Shown here in pieces: positions 24,594 to 36,950 of a stretch of 64,000 nt of DNA; position 1 is the first letter of the stretch; each line of letters starts with the position of its first letter. Under the pieces are notes generated by a model. The model did no database searches. It was not told the origin of the DNA and worked only from the letters and a program-made list of their open reading frames with translations. The position numbers and the translations under genes are program-made. The DNA lies in contig NC_092567.1 in assembly GCF_037975245.1 (NCBI RefSeq), positions 11,564,376 to 11,628,375 of the forward strand, given 5' to 3'. The DNA is from Apostichopus japonicus (lineage: Eukaryota; Echinodermata; Holothuroidea; Aspidochirotida; Stichopodidae).

Positions 24594-24810
24594 AACCACT
24601 AAAATACCACTGCTGTCAGTCTAGGTTTTATTTTTATAACATTTTATATATCTAGTTTTGAGAAATAACAGTTTAAACAGCTGACGTCAACAATAAAAGT
24701 GACTGGATTATACAATCTAACACGGAGCCAATTATGTCAGTTCTTCGAATGCAACACAAAACTTACAGTAACGGGCAAAAAAGACATTATAGCCCCAAAT
24801 AACATGTTTA
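24594..24810. repeat. Inverted copy of the 6.66-6.88 kb segment
   Basis: It contains GTCAGTTCTTCGAATGCAACACAAAA, which is the diverged complement of TTTTGTGTTGCGTTTGAAGAACT at about 6717. The bracketing sequences (tail of CCAAATAACATGTT and head of GTAAACCACT) also fit. The orientation is opposite to the 6-7 kb copies. Confidence 0.6.
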
Positions 24811-24984
24811 CAGTAAAGTACATATTTGTCACGCATAAATTGGAACTTATCCAAATTGTGTTGAAAATAATCCAATTATTTATACAGAATTTAAATGAAT
24901 TATCACACAAAAAGTGTAAACAATATTTAAAGTATTACAAATTATCAATTCGTTTACTTTAATAAGTTAAAATTGCCAAGAACC

Positions 24985-25345
24985 ATTTAAACTACCAATG
25001 ATGTCATCTATCAATCACTACGTCATCAGTATATATGACCATTTTCTCATGGACGTCAATTGATTAAAATCACAATCAATAAAATATAACAATTTAAACT
25101 AATATACAATAATGTCAATTTGTTTTTAATCTGTATATAATATATCACGTACACTCGATAATTAGGAGAGCCTATTTTACTTGTATTGTGCTTTATTTCC
25201 TTACCATATTTTTACATAATGGCCTTAACTTTTATATGACGTATCTGTTACGCAATGTCTTGAATCATTACTTATGACACTATATTATAATTTGCCAATA
25301 TTCACACTAAATGTTTTTGATTGGTTATCTACCACCCAGGGGCTA
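24985..25345. repeat. Direct relative of the 7.9-8.8 kb segment
   Basis: Three ordered landmarks match. CAATCACTACGTCATCAGTAT (25011) pairs with CAACCACTACGTCATCAGTAT (7958). TGACGTATCTGTTACGCAAT (25237) pairs with TGACGTATCGGTTACGTAAT (8689). GATTGGTTATCTAC (25318) pairs with CATTGGTTATCTAC (8771). The 7.9 kb copy is longer and holds an extra G/C-rich insert (8050-8480). Confidence 0.6.
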
Positions 25346-26224
25346 TTTTCTAATTTATTAGTCGCTGTTTAGCTGGAAATTTCAACATCTGTTCCAAAAT
25401 GAATATATTTTTATAAAATAATTATATCTTTCCTGGAAATCGTCTTAAATTATTTTAAGGATGTTAGGATTGTGGTACTTAAGAAGTGGAAATTTCGTAA
25501 TAACAGGTCGATCTTTTCACTTTTAATATCCAATTTGCATTTTTTTATTCTCAAACTTTCACTACTATATTTCAAACTTTTGCCTATTTTCTCTAACTTT
25601 CGACTTTAAGATGGCAAAGTTTAAAAAAGTATTTCGACTTATTATCTTAACATATTGGTTTTTTTTATTTAATAATTCGGCTTATTCCTTATGATATCGC
25701 CTTAATACCTCACCAGTTGAACTATGTTATCTCAGAATATCAACGTTTCTTGATTAGATTGGTGTTATGTAATAAGGGGGTAAAGAAAGGACCACATGGA
25801 TAAACTGTTGACATTTCGACTTAGTATGCGAAAAATGTGTTAACCGATTATATGAAATATGTAAAAACAAGATGTACATCGATATAGAGGCTATGAGTAT
25901 TTCATCTACTTGATATAGGCTCCTGATGGTTTGGTTGTTCTTATGCATATCTCTGGTAAGAAAATGAAGATTGTGAGCAACATATTTAATAGGGCGGGCA
26001 CAAGGATTTACTGGGAGAGCAATTGCCCATTCAGTATATTACACATTATAGTATATACCTCGGTCTCACTAAGATATGTGTGTGACCATAATCATATGTC
26101 CGCTACGAGCTATAATCTTGTCTAATGTATAAATTCCTGATGTAATTGTTGTGACATGTTACATTTGTTTTGCTTTGCTTTAACGGAGGATGGTAGCGCC
26201 CGATTGATACATTTTATATAGGCG
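25346..26224. other. No gene recognised
   Basis: AT-rich DNA without repeats matched elsewhere in the window. Confidence 0.5.
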
Positions 26225-26555
26225 TGGGATGCGGGTGGGGGGGGGGTAGGTTTCATTATAAATGGGTGTCCCCCTCCCCTTTGGATTTTTTTGCATTTCC
26301 TGGTGGCCTCAGATGCAATTTGGTGCAATATAGCACACTTCAACACCTACTCCATTTTGTAAACTTAATTTTGTATTTTCACCTGGCCTTAGATGCTATT
26401 TGGTGCTCCAAATGAGATTTTTTTCTCATTTGGAAATGAAAAAGGGGTTTTCTGACTTGCGAAGCGGGGGGCGGAATGATACTTCCGCCCCTCCACATTT
26501 TTCACTGGGGGCTGGCGCCCCCCCCCCCCCCCAGCCCCCCGGTTCCTACGCCCTT
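26225..26555. repeat. G/C-run-bounded interspersed repeat
   Basis: The segment has a G10 tract near its left end and a C15 tract followed by CCCCCCGGTTCCTACGCCC near its right end. Internally GATGCAATTTGGTGC and GATGCTATTTGGTGCTCC form a partial direct repeat of about 100 bp. AATGAGATTTTTTTCTCATT is a palindrome at about 26411-26430. The GGCGTAGGAACC-type end (reverse complement of the right edge) is common in invertebrate interspersed repeats. No target duplication was found. Confidence 0.45.
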
Positions 26556-28565
26556 GAACATTGGTAAACCAAACACATGAATTTGTACAAATCAATAATA
26601 ACATAATACAGAATAAGATTTCCTCTTATAAATAATGCACAAAGGGAAGAAGAATAGCAAATAACATTTGGTAACATGAAACTCAAAGCATAGAGTAAGA
26701 TTAACAACAATTAACTCCTTAATAATAATAACGCTCAACTTACCATCGCTGACGGGCAAAACTAGCCGCACGACAAACTGCGACATACAGAGGCATTCAG
26801 GGGTTTACTGCAGCTTTTGGGGGTTTACGACGGCTTTCTGGAGAATCATAGAATACCAATAAAAATAATAACCTCTCGAGAGATACTCCACGAAGATGAT
26901 ACCTTAACTCGAGATACTCTTACAAATAAGCAACGCAATAAATACACGAAAAGGCAATCAAGATGGTACAAAGCATATAGCAAAATCACATTAAAAACAA
27001 ATCTCAAGAATGCGATATTAAAGAAGTATACAATTAGGATATCTATCCCTTTAGTGCCTTAACAAAACATATATAGGATACACAGTACTTAGGATTTCAC
27101 TCTGAGAGCATATGCGACGTCACTCTGAACCAAGAGAGGAATGAAGAATGTAACTACGTAACACTCACACAATACGAAAGTATTCATCGATTACGTAAGT
27201 ATGCGAAGCAAGGAAGCGGGTATAAAAGGTCACACCCTAAACACCTAAACACTATTGAGCGAGGGCAGCATTGACTTTTCCCCGATTTCGACCAAGCAGA
27301 AATTTCCCTTTAACCACGCTAAAGAAATAACAAAAATCGGCAGCGATGATATAGATCATTAATATGTTGCTTCCATGATACATTTTCATCAATAATTAAT
27401 CCTAAGTATTTTTTTAAATGTGATTTCAAAATGTGGATTACCCTCAAGTGAAAAAAATATCGTAACATTAATGACTATTATTACGAGCAAGGAAATTGTG
27501 TTGCTATTTGTTAAATGTGTAAAGTTAACGTGCTTGCGTTAAATTGCATCAATAAATTTACTACACCAAGTACACACTACACATCCGGAGACTGTGCAGT
27601 CTAATTTCTTCAATACCGCCCTCATTCCCATTTGGTAAACATATCAAAAACAATATCAAAACCACCGGGTCCCAGTGTAAGGATATATAGACGTCACAGA
27701 TAACAGTGCCGTACAGCTGAAAGTTTATCTTTGTAATAAGGAAGAGACCCTTCTCTTTTCATTATTACAATTGTGATTTTTTTTTAGTAAATGTGTTGCA
27801 CTCAGGTCAATCAAACGCCTCCCTCTATCCAACAGTTTGCTCCTACTAACCCCCCCCCCCTCCCTTCCCCGATACCGCCTTCTTCCGCCATTGCTTACAA
27901 GTGTAGTACTCCAAAGTCCTGAAAGTCAATGCCATTTGAACATAACATATCGAGAGTAGTTACACATATATATGCTGTTAGAAATCTTCCTTTATCTCTC
28001 TCGACGCTGCACAGCAGGGAATAATTACGCTTTACTTCCTGAAGGAGCAGGCGAGTTGTAGTCACTTCAAATGATTTTTATCGAGTTGACAAGGCACATA
28101 CTCAACTTGATAAATTTGGCCAAGATATGAATAAAGCGTATACTTGACAACTCTATCAAAATCATATCTTTGACTTGTTGCCAAGTTACTTGAAACACAC
28201 CATACTCGATTTGTTTTATCATTTTTGTCAAGCGGTAGCGTTAGCGTAACTGGTCAGCGCAACAAAAATATGCAACATTAAATTGTTTTGAAGAACTCAC
28301 CTGTCCCTTCAGAACCATTGTTGATTTGTCACCAATGTCGTAAATATATGATATTAGATGCGGCGGACATTGTATATTGTCATATTATTCCTACACGCAC
28401 GCTACGATAACGCGATTAGTATTTTTGAAAATCTACTTAACTTTTTTGACCAAAGTCTCCGACGCGAATAGTGTGTTTTGTCATGATGAGTAATTCCAGT
28501 AATCACCAGCTGTTTATTGAAATTCCAAATAGTCTGAAATGTTTCATTGCGTTGCCGGAGCGCGA

Positions 28566-28594
28566 TTTTTTTCCCAAACAGGTTTGCAAATACG
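28566..28594. repeat. Short inverted repeat, left half (pairs with 29875-29905)
   Basis: CGATTTTTTTCCCAAACAGG followed by TTTGCAA is the reverse complement of TTGCAAACCTGTTTGGGAAA at about 29878, for about 28 bases with one mismatch. The flanks (CGTGACGTCAGCATCAAT versus TTGATGACGTAACTT) are also loosely inverted. The intervening 1.28 kb has no gene. It may be a decayed element with inverted ends. Confidence 0.45.
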
Positions 28595-31500
28595 GAGTTT
28601 TCATCTAACCAGATTGCTCGTGACGTCAGCATCAATAATGGCCATCACTAGATAGAAAGTTGGAAGACATACACTGAATCAGAAGAATGATTAGGTCCCT
28701 GGGTCTTAAATGTCAAAACATGAAAGAGTTCATTGACGTCACTGAAACATGATGCTTAAGCTGAACAGATAAAATGTTGTTGTTGATGTCCTGTGACACT
28801 TAGTTAAGTCTAGTTACGGGGTTGCCTTCTAATCGTCCGAACTTTACCTTTAATGCTTGGATCACTTGTTGAACTTACTTATGATACATACGCTACATTG
28901 TAAGATTCGTGAGTCGTTCTATTGAAACCGGAATTCCTTCGTGCAATGGATACACTAAAATCACAAGTCTTAAATGAATATACGCAAACATGATAGCAGC
29001 AATAGTTTGAATCAGTGATACAATACGTACGTGAATTGCGCAACTAGATTAGGACTACAGTAAGTCTGCAATTTTCCTGTCTAAAAGTTGGAAAATGGTT
29101 TGCGAATAATCAAGGCTTAATTTATACAACTTTTCTGTTAAATCATATGTTTCTCCACTGGGTTAGATCATATATAGAGGAAACTTATTGGATATACACA
29201 GTACATATAGGACTAAACAGGATAGGCAGAAGCTCAAGTGAGGGGTGAAAAATGCTGGGTAACTGTCACCAATAACTGATAAAGACTGGAAGAAATATTT
29301 TTGATCGAGAGGAAGTTGGTCCTTTTGTTGAGTCAAAGCATAGATACAAGCTACTGATAAGCAATCCTGTCATCTCGAGAAAACCTCTGGCCAATGTTAA
29401 GAAGTGGTTCCAGAAGGGGGAGGGAGTTGGGTGGGGGGGGGGGTGGTTGAGAACAGAACTGTTTTTGTAGCACAACACAGTTCTAAAATGTCCATACTGT
29501 ATAGTGTGCAGTATGGTATACTACCGTCGCTGCACTGTGTACATAATTTTAATACATATAGGCCTACAGCGCATGTGTGATGCACCCTGTACAAAACTGT
29601 TACGTGCTTTGTGCTATGTTATCGATAAATGCCTTCACAGAAAACTTTGATCAAACATCGATAGTTGATCTTACAATATAACAAACTAGTGTGCTAAATA
29701 TGTCTAAACCAATTCCAAAGATATCTACATATACTGACGAAAAGCTTAGGGTAATTTTGAACGTTTAAACCTTCGTTGCAACGAATTGATTAAAACATGT
29801 TGCTTACCGCGAAGTACAAGGTTTCTATATTGATGACGTAACTTCCGACCAATCATGAGCGACTATTTACACACAATTGCAAACCTGTTTGGGAAAAAAA
29901 CCGCGAACAGGGCAGGGCCTGGATACGCTCCCCCTCCAGATTTGTGAAAACTGGTTAAAAGAAGGAACCTTTCCTTTTTTGTAATAAAAAGGGTCCTTTA
30001 CTAATTTAAAAATGTCGTTTTGTTGATAAATTAAGCAATATGTCATTTGAAAGTGCCTTTTTGTTTAACCCCCCCCCCCCTTCGCAACCCCTGCCCAAAA
30101 GTTAGATTTCCATAAAGGAATGATATGTGTATTTGGGCATACATGGTAAAATGACACACTATTTTAAGAATTTCATGCATTCACTTGAGAAGAAGGAGAT
30201 ACGATATAAAGGAAAACAGATACATCTATTGGAAACGTATTTATTACTGTATGAGAAATGATACATAACAGATGTATAAGGGTATGAATGTAACATTTGA
30301 GTCCAAGATCAAATAGTTTAGGTTGTTACATCACGATTGCAAGTCAATGATCCCGTCCGGATCGAATCCCTGTAGGATACCAAATTCATTTTGGAATCCA
30401 TTTTGTGTAACAAAATGAAAAATAGCGGCATGTATGAAACGTTGAATAGCGAGTTTCATTCTGGTACATTAAACAATTAAACCATGAAGTATAATTCAAA
30501 GAACAATTCGCAATCAACCCCCCCCCTCCCCCACACCCTTACACACCGCTACAATTACCACTCCATGTTGGTTTTTGCAGATGTATGCAAGTATGTAAGG
30601 ACTCTACACAAAAGAAACAACATTAAGTAATTCCTATTCATGATTCATTGTCTTCATAGCATTATTGGCAGAATATAGCAACACTTTGCATCTAAGCACC
30701 CTTCCATTTTACAAGAGTGCATTCCTGGGGAGCATCGAATGAACCCAAAAACCTCTTTGTTATGGTACCTTATCATAGGTAAATGGTCCCCAATCGACAA
30801 AAGTATAGTTGTAGGACAACAAATGAGCTTATATACTCGTCAATACAAACGATCTCCGTTTCGCAGATGAACCATTTGTAAGAAACATCAAGAACAACAA
30901 ATTATAACTTTCGATGAAGATCGTTCTATTGAAATATCGACTTCCGAAATATACTGTTGTTGTTACCATGGTCACATTGGACGTGGTTTGTAATCAAGAT
31001 CATAACATTTTTTATGACAGTTCGGTGGAAAGGGTGTAGTGCGGATTGGAAGTGGATCGTAGTGGGACCATTTGTGTGAAGGTGAGGTAAAATGTCATCA
31101 TTGCCTGGCTTTGAATACACAAATAAAAACACGTCCCAATATCGTGTCCCAAAGTACACTTTCGTATCACGTATACAATACGTCAAAGAAGAGACTTATG
31201 AACAAACTTCTCGATTTGTTTTGTTCGATTTGAATTTTGGTCACCATCACGGGACTATGTTGAAGTTATCAGCTGATTACAACACTTATGATAAGTTAGA
31301 ATAGTAGGGGGTCTTAGTGAGGTTCCTCAAAGCGGTCTCATATTACGCTTCATACTCTTCTCTTTCTTTTTGGCCAAACTGATAACACTGCATCTGGTTT
31401 AGAGGTAAAAACGATAAAGTATTGTAAAGCAGTAAGTGATCATCAAATGACGTATACAAGTGGTAAGGCGCAGAGCATGACAATAATTCAATAAACAAAC

Positions 31501-32488
31501 TAAATTTAGCGTAACGAATTAGGGGTCTGAGATACCAAATTGAACGAATTGAACCCGTTTCTTAAGATTGTAAAGTGACTTCGGTCACGTGACATATCCT
31601 CTGTGCATTGAATGACGAATTATTCATGAAACACTCATCGTCAGTTATCAGCGTGACGTCATCACCTAACCGTTTTCATCAGAAGATAACATCATGCGGT
31701 AACAAATACAAGAATGTTTTCAATCTTCATGGAAGGATTTACAAAAAAATAAAGTACTATATACAGCACTGTTAATGTTGGATTCATCACAGAGATCATC
31801 AAATAGATCTCCAACATGTCACACAGTCCTGTATTGTACAAAAGTAAAACAAGAAACGTTTCCAAGGCGATTATCGATCACATTAATGACTAATGAGCGT
31901 GAGGAAGAAGTAACATGTTTACAATAAAATAATTAACCGGTTAACCGTCAAAAATGAACCGGTTCGGTAGTATTGTTCCTCGTGGTTGCAGACTTAGGAA
32001 AGTTTGACAGCAGGTAAGAGGCTAAGAAAAGAAAAATATAATGATAGCAAAACGAGTTCTAGATTTCTGTCTCTATTTCCGTAAAACCGTATATTGTTAA
32101 CGCGTATTCTGTGAATTGGATATTTGAGAAGGTCGAGGAAATGTTCAAAATCAAAAAGAATCTTACAAAGTCTTTGCTTATTGACGTTAACTTGTGAAAA
32201 TTCTAGAAGATTGTGCAAGGTTTACCCAAACTTCAATTTCAGATCGTGAAGCATACTCTGACATTTGTTTTTAGCAAATATTACAGATTAATGGCATAAT
32301 GACTGACACAATGTAACAACTTGTCAATGTATCATAATTCAATTTATGTTAATCTCAATATCTCAGTCTGTACGAAAAATGTATTTACTCTAAAAAATAA
32401 CTGAAAAGCTAGGTACTGGGTATCGTTCAGTTTCTATGAAAGACCAATGTCTAGATATAAGATGTTGACAGGAACGAAAATGCCGCCC

Positions 32489-32508
32489 ATGATGATGATG
32501 ATGATGAT
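32489..32508. repeat. (ATG)n microsatellite
   Basis: Six ATG/GAT triplets in a row, immediately upstream of the 0.78-kb repeat copy A. Confidence 0.85.
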
Positions 32509-32560
32509 TACAAAGGCTTTTACGTCATCAGTTAAAATTTAGTAACTGCTATTGTATATG

Positions 32561-33340
32561 CAGTAAGGCCTCCGACTCGGTTGGATAATTATGAATATAT
32601 TGTTTGTTCCTACGTTTACTGAAGAAATGACTCATAACTGAAATTTTGTTAATAATAAAAGTACACAGAAAATAATTGTAACCAAATAATCAAAACGTAT
32701 GGCGCATCAGTTGTACAACAGGTTTTAACACGGCGATCATGGAAAATATGAAGTAGTGGATATGTTACTGGAAATAGCTTTATATTCCTGCACAGTTTGG
32801 ACATATTGACCGGTTTTGTAATGGAATTCCGATACTGCTATTTTCACCTTAGATTTAGAAAAGCTTGATCTATAACTATGGCATTGTATGTTAATCAACA
32901 CTTCCTCAACCAAACAGTTGGACACAACCTCCCATTCCAGGACCATTTGATACCGGAACCAATCATCAAGGATTGAATATAACATGAAGGATTTCCATTT
33001 TATTGAAACTAAATGTCATTGAGTCAATGATATTTACACCAAACAAAGGACATCCAATTAAAATCTGATTAGGTAAGTAAATAAGGTTCATAGATTGTAC
33101 TGATCAATGTAGGAAATAAGGGAGGTGGTATAGTACAGGACCTGATGACAAAGAGGGAATCCACCACTCCCGCCCCCCCCCCCCCTACCTACACACACAC
33201 ACAAACACGCTATACTTCATTTAGTGTAAATTTGTATTCAAGTTATTTCATGTTAGGGTGAGCTTGTGTATGTGTGATGTCATTTGGTTGTTGATATTGA
33301 ACTCACCTATGTGGTTCACTTTTTTTCTTTGTTTATGTAA
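32561..33340. repeat. 0.78-kb interspersed repeat, copy A
   Basis: It starts at CAGTAAGGCCTCCGACTCGG and aligns end to end with 44578-45370. Shared blocks include CTCGGTTGGATAATTATGAA, CAGGTTTTAACACGGCGATC, CCTCCCATTCCAGGACCATT, GGAATCCACCA and the final ATGTGGT-CTTTTT-CTTTGTTT. Within it the minus strand keeps an 82-codon frame (32737-32985) with WFRYQMVLEWEVVSNCL. It also holds a C13 run at 33173-33185. Confidence 0.8.
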
Positions 33341-33360
33341 TCTACTCTCCTTAAAATGAA

Positions 33361-33665
33361 AGACTGAAATGTTAGTATAATCATCTGAAATTTCAGTCTA
33401 ATGATGGATGGTATTAGGGATCAAACTACATAGACTAAATTCCAGTCTGAAATGTAAAGACTGAATGTCAGTCTCAGCTAGGCTAAATACTCTGCAGTAT
33501 AATAGACTGAAAATCAAACCATTTTAAACTGAACAGTTAGAAGTTTAGACTGAATTATTGCAGCACCAGTGTAAATTAGATTGAACACTTTCTAGTATAT
33601 TAGACTGATATATAGGCTGAAAAGTCAGTCGTTTAGAATGAATTATTACACATCATAGCTATACT
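33361..33665. repeat. Array of AGACTGAA / TTCAGTCT motifs
   Basis: About fifteen copies of AGACTGAA or its inverse lie in 300 bp, often as facing pairs such as AGACTAAATTCCAGTCT and CTGAAATTTCAGTCT. The organisation resembles the TTAGTC subterminal arrays at 14.5 and 18.7 kb. It begins directly after copy A of the 0.78-kb repeat. It may be one end of a DNA transposon; a weak partner ends in CATTCAGTCT at 40175. Confidence 0.6.
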
Positions 33666-34021
33666 GTCAATCTTATGAATTGCAAATTCTGGTTTGAAAA
33701 TGCTTTTCTAATGATCCTCCATGTTGGCTAAGTGCTGAAATTCTTCATTGTTGATGCATTTACCCTCAAAAACAACATTCTAAGATATGTTAATGCAAGG
33801 GAATTTACTGAAAGGTGCACAATGGCTCCTGAGTTAGTATGGTCTGTATTTCAGTCTTATTCTCAACACAAGCACCAGAAAACACACTACTTGTTAAGAA
33901 AAAGTCGCCTAGGAAAGAACCTGGGCACGAAAACCAAACTACCGAACGACTGATGCGCTCTCAACCCCAGTCCCCTTTCATCGGGACTGTGACTGTGAGA
34001 TCATCGTCGGGTGTGCATCAC

Positions 34022-34095
34022 CATTCCCTTCGAAAGATACTACATATACTACATACACTACATATGATCTTAGCCAAAAGGCCGAAACACAAGGC
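34022..34095 (-). pseudogene. Internally deleted U2 snRNA-like sequence
   Basis: The minus strand carries CGGCCTTTTGGCTAAGATCA exactly as in the 5' part of U2 snRNA. It is followed by three TGTAGT repeats, the last running into TGTAGTATCT as in U2. Soon after comes GGGAATGGTGATGCACACCC, which resembles the U2 3' end (GGGAACGGTGCACCC). The branch-point-interacting region, Sm site and stem-loops II-III are missing, so it cannot be a working U2. It is a U2 retropseudogene with an internal deletion, or a short interspersed element with a U2-derived head. Confidence 0.55.
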
Positions 34096-34682
34096 ACATT
34101 TCTGATCAATGTTTAACAAATCATGTTGTGATTTCAACATTATTCAGTGGAAGTTAAAAATTGGTTGTAGACAATGATACTTTAAACATCAGTGAACTGA
34201 GTACTTTGGAAATACTATCAGTTGATCAAGAATTGTAGATATCTTACAGGTATAACATGTTGGAAAGTTTAACATCTATCTGCTTTCTATCTCTGTAACT
34301 GGATACATTAACATCTCAGAGCTGCACTGGAAAAAAGTGACTTCTACTGTTGGCAAGATTCGAACATTTGAAGTGCAGAAACATAGCCTGCGTGCACCGT
34401 TGTTTTGTATATAACATGAACATCAGGCAATCAAGGCATGATCATTTGTCTTACTCTGGGATTACCTTAATAAAGATAGAAAAACAAAGTATTCAAGAAA
34501 TATGCACAGACATTACAAATATGTGAGTAAACAATTGAAATGCCTGTAATTATTAATGTTACTGTTAATATAAAAAGAGAGATACCACAAAACCAGAACC
34601 CTACAGTCCATAGTAACATAGTTCTTAAGTAAATGGCCACACAGGATCGGAACAGTCGAATCTTGTTCACTTAATGTGCAAG

Positions 34683-35052
34683 TCATGTACATGAATCATT
34701 GATTTGAGTGGACTTCAAATGGGGTGAGTCATCTTCAGTTCGCTGCAAAAGTGTAGCACTGTCAGATGTTGTGAAGCGACTTCTATCCAATGTATTTCTG
34801 TGGTTAACGTTAACAAGCAATTGTTTATGTAATTTCACAAACTCCAACATTTTTGGAGACGCAGTGACTTTTGAAGAGCTTGTCGGCTGCCTCCACAATG
34901 TTTGCCCAGCTGGAAATAACTGTTTTGTTGGCTCAGCTACAATGAAATATTGCTTATGGCCAGTGTCATGTCCACCAGAAAGTTTAAATTGCTGACTATA
35001 CTGGACAATATTCCTTTTCCGGGCTGCAGCTTCCACATTTGTGCCTTCCTGT
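34683..35052 (-). CDS. Possible terminal exon or remnant of a transposon-derived DNA-binding protein
   Basis: On the minus strand an acceptor-like TACTCAACAG (about 35053-35062 in + coordinates) is followed by an open frame of about 120 codons to a stop near 34683. The frame includes MEAAARKRNIVQYSQQFKLS near its start and has plausible amino-acid composition. A basic helix-like N-terminus is followed by a Gly/His segment and a Ser/Thr/Pro-rich linker. The opposite strand is also open over most of the length, which weakens the coding case. The basic start followed by a Gly-rich stretch is loosely like the end of Myb/SANT-like proteins from Harbinger-type elements. That is inference only. Confidence 0.25.
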
Positions 35053-35062
35053 TGAGTAAGGA

Positions 35063-36703
35063 TATGAAATCAATTTAAAGAAATATTCTTACAGAATTGT
35101 TTAGACAGTGAGCTTAACCCGTAAATGCATTTTATATTAACCCAATTGTTGAGGACCCCTGACATGGATAAATCAGATTATTCATGGGACTCTTTAACTT
35201 GGAGCTAAGAAACAAAGGATACAGTACTTGTATTTCCCTAGGAAAGAATAAAGAAAATGAAATATGACTGGCAAGAGAAGGCAAAGCTACTTTAGGTCAC
35301 CACACATGCAATGTATGTTTGATGTGATGTGTAACATGAAGAATAGCCAGCAAAGAAACATAATGATAAGAATGAGTGAGGGATAACTGACCTATCATTG
35401 ATGGCATTTTGCTGATTAACAATACTAGTACAATTAGTGATAAGGTAATCAAGATGTCAACTTTGCAAGAATTAAAGCACACATCAGGGTCTGAGGTCTG
35501 AGAACCATTCTTTCACAGAAAGGAGATCTTGTCATATGTTTTTCTTTGAGGTAGTGATTAAAACCCTTTATGAATCTTTCACACACTAAATCATCTTACC
35601 ATTACTTATTAACCATAACTGTATTTTTGTGGCATGTTGTCGCCAAATGTTTTCCCATCGTTTAATAGGCTACTATAGCAGTAAGTTTATTTGCAAAGAT
35701 ACGAATCTGTCACAATACATTTGGAAAACTAAATATGTATTGTGATGAGGTTTGAATGCTGACCAGATTTTTAAGAAAAAATATACCCTGATTTATGCCT
35801 TTAGGTCCCATGTTGCGTTCAAGTAAACAAATTATCATTTCTTTGCTCACAGTAAGCCTATAATCACACTTCCACATATACTGTATGTTCTTTTCTTCAA
35901 AATTTAGATTGTATTGCAAATCTGAACAATTAAACAAAATGAGATCAAAACAAACCAGGCGATTATTCACTTATACCCCCGTGTTTACATTTTCTGAGTT
36001 CTAGTGTGCATGTACTGACGGCCACACTGTACCATACACAGTGATACATATAACAAAACAACGGTCTCATTGCTGCTATTTTGTGAATTAGCCAATATTT
36101 CTAGTAAGAAATACACAATTGGAAATAATGTTATTGCAGACACTAAAATGGGATGATATCAGCACAATATTTAGGTTGGTCATAGTTATTAATATTACCA
36201 AGGTGATGAAAGCATCACTATTTGCATGGTTATTCAGCGGCCCTGACAATAATTTAAAATGTATTCAGTATTTAACTTACAGCTATATTCTGTACGAAGT
36301 ATAGGACATCTCCAGATCTACTAGTTGGCAGCTTCCCATAACTATACCTCTTCATATTTACCTATCTGTGCAACATGTAGATTAGAGTAGATACAGTACA
36401 GATGTCTTTCTGAAATGAAAAAAAAAGAATATTAAATAATTAGAACATCATATAAATTGCACCATCTAGTTCAAATGGTATGGACTGTTCATTAAGCTAC
36501 TTCCCCTAATCACAGGCTGAGAGATTCACCATCCACCTCCTACGACTTTTACAGATGGTATTACAAGTAGATTTAATATTCGGCATAACTTTTTTTTCCT
36601 AATAGGGTTGTAAATTAGTATAACGGTTTGCCTAAGAAAGTTGTACTTGCAAGTAGTGTGAATGGGTTTAAGAATGCTTTGGACAAGCACTTTAAGCATG
36701 GTT
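35063..36703. other. No gene recognised
   Basis: AT-rich DNA between the possible minus-strand exon and the SINE. No matching upstream exon for the minus-strand frame was identified. Confidence 0.4.
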
Positions 36704-36950
36704 ATGTATGTATGTATGTATGTATATTAGATCCTCCTGCAAGCAGGAACTCGCGAAGAAGCCTCATAGGCTTATCAAAGCCGCAAGCTGACCGAAGTCA
36801 GTCTCTTACATTCATATTTAACGTCCATAATTATGAATTGTTAATTGTCAACAACTCTGTAACTGGACGACATACATTAATCTGGGAGTGACTCGAACCG
36901 GGAACCTTATGATTGAAAGGCGCCGGCGTTAACCACTGAGCTAACACTCC
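36704..36950 (-). mobile_element. tRNA-derived SINE, best-preserved copy
   Basis: Reading the minus strand, the element starts near 36950 with a tRNA-like head GGAGTGTTAGCTCAGTGG, which holds an A-box-like TAGCTCAGTGG. A B-box GGTTCGAGTC follows, and together these form an internal Pol III promoter. The head is followed by a body of about 170 bp containing CTGACTTCGGTCAG, then GCGAGTTCCTGCTTGCAGGA, and it ends in a (CATA)n tail (36704-36727). The anticodon arm is degenerate, so it is not a working tRNA gene. I saw no clear target-site duplication. Related copies are at 22184-22363 (+) and 4310-4430 (-). Confidence 0.75.

Larger units (their letters stand above)
26556..32560. other. Six kilobases without a recognisable gene
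   Basis: Four C or G runs (27850, 29433, 30069 and 30518), the split inverted repeat at 28.57/29.88 kb and three TGACGTCA sites (28621, 28734, 31654). Frames on opposite strands at 30926-31304 are the most protein-like, but each is under 90 codons, lacks splice support, and the two overlap. Confidence 0.4.

Noticed and set aside
28236-28262. tRNA-like GGTAGCGTTAGCGTAACTGG with an A-box-like motif
   Set aside because: No B box follows at the right distance and no cloverleaf can be drawn. It is at best a chance match or a lost SINE head.
30926-31304. Overlapping open frames on both strands (86 and 70 codons)
   Set aside because: They are mutually overlapping and short, without splice signals or recognised domains. 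Neither could be preferred.
36880-36950. A functional tRNA gene in the SINE head
   Set aside because: A and B boxes are present, but the anticodon arm does not pair properly and the sequence continues into a SINE body with a CATA tail.
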